This document shows positions 57,292 through 64,000 of a DNA stretch of 64,000 nucleotides, piece by piece. The translations under genes were made by a program, and so were the position numbers. Source of the DNA: Ecdyonurus torrentis (Eukaryota > Arthropoda > Insecta > Ephemeroptera > Heptageniidae); assembly GCA_949318235.1 (NCBI GenBank), contig OX439132.1, forward strand, positions 41,770,331 to 41,834,330, in the 5' to 3' direction. The notes below the pieces were generated by a model. It searched no databases, had not been told where the DNA came from, and worked only from the letters and a program-made list of their open reading frames with translations. How positions within the stretch are numbered: position 1 is the first letter of the stretch; every line of letters starts with the position of its first letter.

Positions 57292-57336
<45 letters not shown>

Positions 57337-57577
57337 TAAAAGAGAACATTGTCCCGAATTTTAGAAAATTGAAAAATGACGTATGTCTGGGCATACGAAA
57401 AAGCTGCCAATCTCTGTGAGGTCATTTTGCGTCTTTTAAAAATTAATTAAAAATACTAAATGAACTAAAAATAAAAAATTTGACATATTTATCGATTTAG
57501 GACAATATGTCCTCTTTTATATAGAATGTTTTTATTAAAACTACCCATTAAAATTTCTTGGTATGTATTCCTCTTTG
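57277..57577. mobile_element. Degenerate MITE (AATGAGGAAG family), copy 3
   Basis: The right half (about 57405-57520) aligns with copy 2: TTAAAAATTAATTAAAAATA, AATGAACT, ATCGATTTAGGACAAT and GTCCTC in the same order. The left half has AATAAGGAA and a 31-base A run, then ACATTGTCC. Borders are approximate. Confidence 0.6.
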
Positions 57578-57616
57578 TTCTGTAATAGATAAAAGCTTAA
57601 TATTTTTTCTTCCTCT

Positions 57617-57620
<4 letters not shown>

Positions 57621-57665
<45 letters not shown>
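57621..57665. repeat. (CT)n microsatellite
   Basis: 45-bp TC run directly after the MITE at 57277-57577. Confidence 0.95.
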
Positions 57666-57682
<17 letters not shown>

Positions 57683-58044
57683 TGCGACACGATTGCTAAT
57701 ATTTTTTATTATATGAATTAAATATTTCAGTAAATTTTGCATTTTTATACTTTTTAATCTCTCGTAGATTAAAAAAAATCTTAAAGGCTGAATACTGGAA
57801 AATAAATTAACCTAGGTTTGTAAAGGTGTTGAGATAATAAGAGAATAGTTCATATAGTTCTTGGGCAATGAAAGAAAGTAAATATAGTAAATAATAAATC
57901 AAAATTACACCATTCACGTATTATTGATGAGCGCTTTAATTTAAGATGTGAAACAAATAATAAGTATGTGTGTAATTTCATGGAATTTTTAAATGTTTTT
58001 TTTTCCAACTCTTTTCCTTTCAACTTTCTTCTTCTTCTTCTTCT

Positions 58045-58091
<47 letters not shown>

Positions 58092-58870
58092 CATTTTTGT
58101 TTATTAGCGAGCAAGGGGCCCCCAGACCAGGGGGGCCCGGTCAGGAATTCCTGACCAACTTAAATGACCAGTCCGACCCTGTTAAAAATAAATATATAAA
58201 CATATAAACATTATTTGCTTTCATATAAATATGTAAAAAATAGAAGTGAAATAAATCAATATGCAAACAAGAATAGAAAACAAATTCTTCTGAACTTTAA
58301 GTGACCTATACATACAAGACAGGAAGACGATTTATACTTAAACATGATACATAGTAAGCGGCTTTATTATTGACTTTACTTTGAAATACAAGCTATAATT
58401 GTGAGACTATATGAATATATGAAGCATTTAGACATTACACGCTAGCTTGTATTTTTGTCGTGCGTTCACCATGATTCATTTCTACATTTTTTTTTTTTTT
58501 TTTTTTTTAACTATCAACATCTTATTAAACATTAATGGGTTTAAAGGTACTGAATAGTTTTAACAAGTCTTTTTATGTTTTAGTAAGAATAGGCAATTTT
58601 TAAGGTCTTTACTTTTGATTTGAAACCGCAAAAATAAATTAGCGTGTTAAAATTGTAGGACCTAATGCTATTTTATTAACACGTTTTTATTAACTTTTAA
58701 AAAAATCAACTTACAATGTACAGTAAGGAAAAGATATTCGATAGTTTTGAATAAATTTTAATTGTGAAAATAGTAATAATAATAAAATTATATATTTTCG
58801 ATTCAAGTTTACCATTTGTGCACAAATATTTTTAAACTATAAATCAACAAAATATGACTATGTACAGTAA

Positions 58871-59112
<242 letters not shown>

Positions 59113-59863
59113 ATAAATTAATTCATTATAAAAATGAATATATTTGGAGCTTAAGGGGGTAAAATAATTTTTTTTTATAAAAATAAATGCCTTTGTGCGA
59201 AGAATTTGTGTAAGCATTATCTGTAGCTTTAAAAGATTGTAATGTTCAAATAATATCACATGATCGATCGTTAATTTCACTCAATAATTTTTATGTATTT
59301 TCAAACAGCATGTATGTATATATTTAAACTATTGTGTTTGCCATAAAAGGTAGCTTGTATTTTCATATTATAGTATAAGTATATAATATATATTTTTTAC
59401 ATTGCATGATGTTTGTTGTTGTTGTGTATTATGATAAATAACTCAATTTTACTTCTCGTAAAGTTAATTAAAGATACGAGATATTTTATTGTTATTATTT
59501 TCTGTAATGAATCACGTTTTTTTTTTAACTTATATTATTAATTTTTTATTACATTCGTTACGAAAATTATTATTATATATTTGAAATTATATATTTTGTG
59601 TTTATGCTAAACACATGTAATACATTATATTATGCCTTGTTATAACGATTATTATACAAAAATATAATAATAATATTATGCAATAACATAATGAGTTAAA
59701 AAACAAAACATTAAATGATCATTAAAATATGGACCTCACAAAAATAAAATTTCATTACACGAAGTTGATTGATAACAGAAATACGAAAGTTATTTAGAAC
59801 AACAATATAATTATATTTAAATTAATATATATATACAGTACAATCGTTTTTATTTTTACTTAA

Positions 59864-60181
59864 AGGCGTAGAACACTTTGAACAAAAAAAAACTAGTCTT
59901 ATATCCTAACATATACCTAAATATCAACGTTAATGTGGCTGGAGTTATTGATTTCTAATTTATTTTCAATTCACAAAATGTTAGTTGCGGGTTTATGACG
60001 TCACAGCTCGCCTGGTCCACGCGCGCGGAAACAAGCGTTCTGTGACGTCATAAACCCGCAACTGACATTTTGTGAATGGAAAATAAATTTGAAATCAATA
60101 ACTCCGGTAAAATTAACGTTGATATTTATAGGTCTGTTAGAATATTACACTATAGTATTTTGTTCAAATTGTACTACGCCT
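59864..60181. mobile_element. TTAA-flanked MITE, copy 2 (well preserved)
   Basis: A 318-bp nearly complete palindrome with ends AGGCGTAGAACA and TGTACTACGCCT, bordered on both sides by TTAA (59860-59863, 60182-60185). Arms of about 150 bp share TGACGTCA-containing and AAACCCGCAACT blocks around a short GC-rich centre. No open frame. Copy 1 is at 1574-1829. Confidence 0.88.
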
Positions 60182-61311
60182 TTAACATTATATGATTATA
60201 ATAGTTATGTGCTTATAATATTTTGATTCCTCATATTTAAGTATAGATAGTAATTTAATCATCAAATTATTATATTTAATGATAGTTTAATGTTTTTATA
60301 TATAGGAGCTGCGTGCGAAATAATAGTATACATTTTACTATTATTTGTCTGTATAATTGTATATGATGATGTTCAGTTTAATATATACCATCGCTCATCA
60401 CGATCATTTTATACTGGATAATTTATATTATAAAAACTTCATCAAAAGAGAAGAAAGAAATCTTATGCTTGATCAAAGTTAATACCACAAAACAATGCCT
60501 TTCACTTGAAATCAAATGATTCTCTTACTTGAAATATGATAAATTTTTTTTTTGTCAATTTCTCTTCAATCACGAGTAATGCCCTTAGGCATGTTTGCAT
60601 ATATATATTTTGTATTTAATTTAAGATGAAAATTAAATCAAGCCAGTCAGTATAATATATAGAATTTAATGATGATTTGAATGAGAAATGTTTAAATAGG
60701 AAAAAGTTGATGGAATCAAGATATTCAATTGGAACTTGATATAAATTATCATTTCTCTGACATGGTATTTAATTAGACATATTATAATCAAAATGTAATT
60801 CAAATTTTAATAATTTATTTTATAGCTATAATTATGATGATACGATTTTCTTTGTTAATATAAGAATGCTAAAATTATTTATGCATAAAATAAATCACAT
60901 AAAAAAAAAAAAAAAAGAAAAAATCCTCAGAAGAAATGTCTTTATTCATAATTGTTATTGTTTATTTTATTGTTATTTAAGTGTTTATGTACTTTTTTTT
61001 GCTACACTAACATTACTTTCTTATTCAATTGATTTAACTTTTTCATTGTTTCTCGTATTGAAGTTACAGTTATTGTTATTAATTTTTTCTTCATTTAATT
61101 GAATTATTTATATTTAATATTTATCAATTTACGCAAGCAATTCTGTTTAGTGAAATGAAAACATTATTGGTAAGAATACTAAGAATACTTTATGGTATAT
61201 ATAAAAATAATAATTTAATAATGATTATATAAAAATTTACTATCATTTATTACTAAAATTATGAATAAAAGGGGGCAGTTACACCGAATAAAATATACAT
61301 ATGAAAGTGAA

Positions 61312-61347
<36 letters not shown>

Positions 61348-61429
61348 TGCTTATATAGTTGTTTAGCTTTAGGCTACAAAAATGTTAAAAAAAAAAAAAA
61401 AAGTTGGCGATCATGTATATGAATAAAGT

Positions 61430-61690
61430 TTATTGGGCGACTGTTACGCCGACTGGACCAGAGAGAGATAGTTGAGTACGGGCCACTCGCTCACTATTAT
61501 AATCGAGAGTTATAACGGCGAATGAGCGTGCGTGAGATTATAAACACGAAAAACGATCAGCTGTTTCCATAGTTACATCATATCGCAAATACCAGAGTAT
61601 ACAGACAGTTATGAAGTTGTGCATAAAATCGTGACGTCGTTACATAGCAAGCAAGCGTACCTATAATTAACTTTTTGGTCTCTCATATTT
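61430..61690. other. GC-richer patch, candidate regulatory region
   Basis: About 260 bp clearly richer in G and C than its surroundings, with a TGACGTCG-type CRE-like site near 61632 and CAGCTG near 61558. It has no long open frame and no repeat relation found elsewhere in the window. It could be a promoter, enhancer or untranslated exon. Confidence 0.3.
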
Positions 61691-62049
61691 ATCATCGTAT
61701 ATAACAACTTATATTATACTATTCATATAATTATAATATACAATAAATCTTCTAATATCTATGTGTACTGTTGACTATGTTATAAAAATTTGACACTTTT
61801 ATATTTTGTTAGGTCAAATTTGTTGTTATTATTTTTCAAGAACACAATAACATTATATATATAGTACAACGAATCCTTCAATGAAAATAGCTCTTATGAT
61901 TGATTGTTTGTTGAATCGATTCTGAATTGAAATTTAATATTACGTATTTCACTCCCTTGAAATTATTATTACGTATATTACAAATTGCAAGCAACAATTT
62001 TTATGTAATTTTAAAAACGTACGATTTTTGCGAACATATATTTTATATG

Positions 62050-62167
<118 letters not shown>

Positions 62168-64000
62168 AGCTAATGATAAATTACTTTATAATTTGTAGAT
62201 TGGGCATTGCACTTCAAGGTTCTCAATTTTTAGTTCAAATCAATCAGATTTTCAGTTATATAATATTATTATAATAACACTCATTAAATTAGCCTTCAAC
62301 AAGGTACTATATTTTTTTTATATACTTTGTTCAATTTTTATCTGAAAATAAATTTATTTTAGTAAATTGCAATCATATAAAAATATTATCTAATAAATAT
62401 TTTTATGAACCATAAACAGCATGACTCATAAAGCTTTATTATTGTTTATTGAAAAATAATTGGGATACTATTGCTTAATTTTTTTTTTATACTTGAATTG
62501 GTGTTATTGTTTCATAAATACCTCATGATTTATTGATTTATTTATTTTTTTATACTTTTTTTTAAAGATGTTTAAAATATATAATTTTAAAACTAATTTT
62601 CTCTTAATTGTTTTTATTAGAAATATCTCACGAAGTATTATAATAATAATAATGCCGTAAGAAATATTATTATAGTTTTGTATTTATATGAAAAGTATGT
62701 CAAATAAATCAATAGATTCACTTCTGGTCTTGTGGCAAAGAGATTTTTTAAAATTGTTTATTATACCAGACTTAAGAGCTCATTAAAAAAAATTTAGAGA
62801 GAGAGATAAAGAAAAGAAGAAGAAAAAAAATGTTTAAATCAATCAAAAAAAGATATATTAAATTTTTTATTGCAGTCTTTTAAGAAAAATAATAATAGGT
62901 TAATAGATTTTATTTTTGAAATTTCTAACATTTTACACAGTAAGAGCTTCTAGTTTAACCTGAGGTATCACTAAAGGGACAAAAAATAAGTATGCCTTCG
63001 CTTATGGTTATAAAATATAAAATGTGTGAAAATGTTAAATGAAAAGAATATTATTACAAAGCACACTCTATTTTTCAATTACAAACTTTTTAATATATAT
63101 ATATATAACTTTCTATAAGTTTTTGTTTCATTCAATTTTCTGAAAATAGCTATTGTAAAGACAAAAAGTGACAAATATCTAAATAAACAAATAAATACTA
63201 GACACTTCCACAAATTAGACCCTAACATTTAGAAATATAATCAATATTTTTATGAGGGAAAGGGTGAACACTAAACTTAAAACTGTCAATATAATGTCAA
63301 TATTATTTTTATTTCTGCGTGAAATCTTGATATGAGCTATTTCAAAAATAAAAATGTATAGATATAAATTTTGGGTGGTGATAAAAATTGCCTTTTAAGT
63401 GATTTTTTTGAACTAAAAGTTTGTATTCATAAACTGAAGTATTACTGTTTTCAGGGTTACAGCCAATAATCAGCATACTTTTTTTTTTTTTTTTTTTTTT
63501 CTATTCACAGGTGTATATATTTAAACGTAATGTTTGTACCTAATTGTAATCGCAACTCTCCAACCACATTGATTATATTGCATTTTATTTCACCTTGAGT
63601 GTTATAATATATGAATGTATTATATTATTATATATAATAATGTACTTGATATAATTAAAAATTGTATACATAGTTTATTATAATTCTAAAATGTAGGTTG
63701 GTTTTATATGAGTTGTATGTATTATAAAAGTCAAGTCATTGTCCTATACCTCAACACTATAAGTATATGGTATAATATCTGGAGTAATAACATTAAACTG
63801 TAACAATGATTGGCCTAATTTAAAACGCGTATTTGGTACATTTTATGTATATATAAAAAAATCAATATGATACTCTATACAACTATAGCACAGTGGAATG
63901 TTTTAATGGAAAATAAGTTGGTATTTCCTTTTTTGTTAATATAATTCTTTTTAAGTGAAAACTTCAAGTTTTTTTTTTTTTTAAGAAAAAGCTTCTAGAT

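Larger units (their letters stand above)
56668..58181. mobile_element. Pair of hAT-like termini, possibly one 1.5-kb element
   Basis: CAGGGTCGGACTGG at 56668-56681 and its exact reverse complement CCAGTCCGACCCTG at 58168-58181 match the ends of the MITE at 31272-31438. The sequence next to each end is very GC-rich (runs of G and C, including a GGGGGG...CCCCCC palindrome at 56725-56790). The flanking octamers TAAATAAA and TTAAAAAT do not match, so this may be two separate, truncated copies rather than one element; the span also contains another MITE and microsatellites. No transposase frame is present. Confidence 0.45.

Overview
The window is AT-rich nuclear DNA from an invertebrate animal. 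Spliced genes have GT-AG introns (plus one probable GC-AG intron), there are no operons, and long simple repeats, foldback elements and a LINE are present. An arthropod is the best guess. The fibrinogen-domain protein looks like the arthropod kind, and the dense GA, AAAG and ATTC microsatellites recall crustacean genomes. The presence of SYCP3 argues against flies. This assignment is inference from family resemblance only.

Layout from left to right: (1) 110-205, minus strand: the first coding exon of an unidentified gene that runs off the left edge. (2) 282-11138: non-coding, with microsatellites (including 109 perfect ATTC units), a TTAA-flanked MITE and a likely LINE tail. (3) 11165-16728, plus: a 185-residue four-pass MARVEL-like protein in 4 coding exons. 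(4) 16729-18790: the gap between convergent genes, with two foldback elements. (5) 18791-22871, minus: a 443-residue signal peptide-CUB-LDLa-transmembrane receptor in 6 exons. (6) 22872-23081: a 210-bp shared divergent promoter. (7) 23082-27606, plus: the RNA polymerase II CTD phosphatase FCP1 (CTDP1), 756 residues in 8 exons. (8) 27607-30988: non-coding with MITEs. (9) 30989-32932, minus: synaptonemal complex protein 3 (SYCP3), 248 residues in 4 coding exons. (10) 32933-33449: a divergent promoter with E2F-, NRF1- and CCAAT-like sites. (11) 33449-35586, plus: an unrecognised small gene of which two coding exons can be supported. (12) 38293-48156, minus: a coiled-coil plus fibrinogen-domain secreted protein, 5' end missing. 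Its last intron holds an intact RTE-like LINE in sense orientation with a 9-bp target-site duplication. (13) 48157-64000: probably the first intron or upstream flank of that gene, full of microsatellites and MITEs.

For three multi-exon genes (MARVEL, FCP1, CUB/LDLa) and for SYCP3, exon phases were followed by hand from ATG to stop and close without a frameshift. The genes do not form a pathway. Their organisation is two divergent pairs (CUB/LDLa with FCP1, SYCP3 with the unknown gene) and convergent pairs between them. I found no clear previously undescribed biological system. The most informative signals are the mobile-element families (TTAA MITEs, an 8-bp-TSD hAT-like MITE, a nested foldback, a four-armed foldback), the young-looking LINE, the GC-AG intron and SYCP3 itself.
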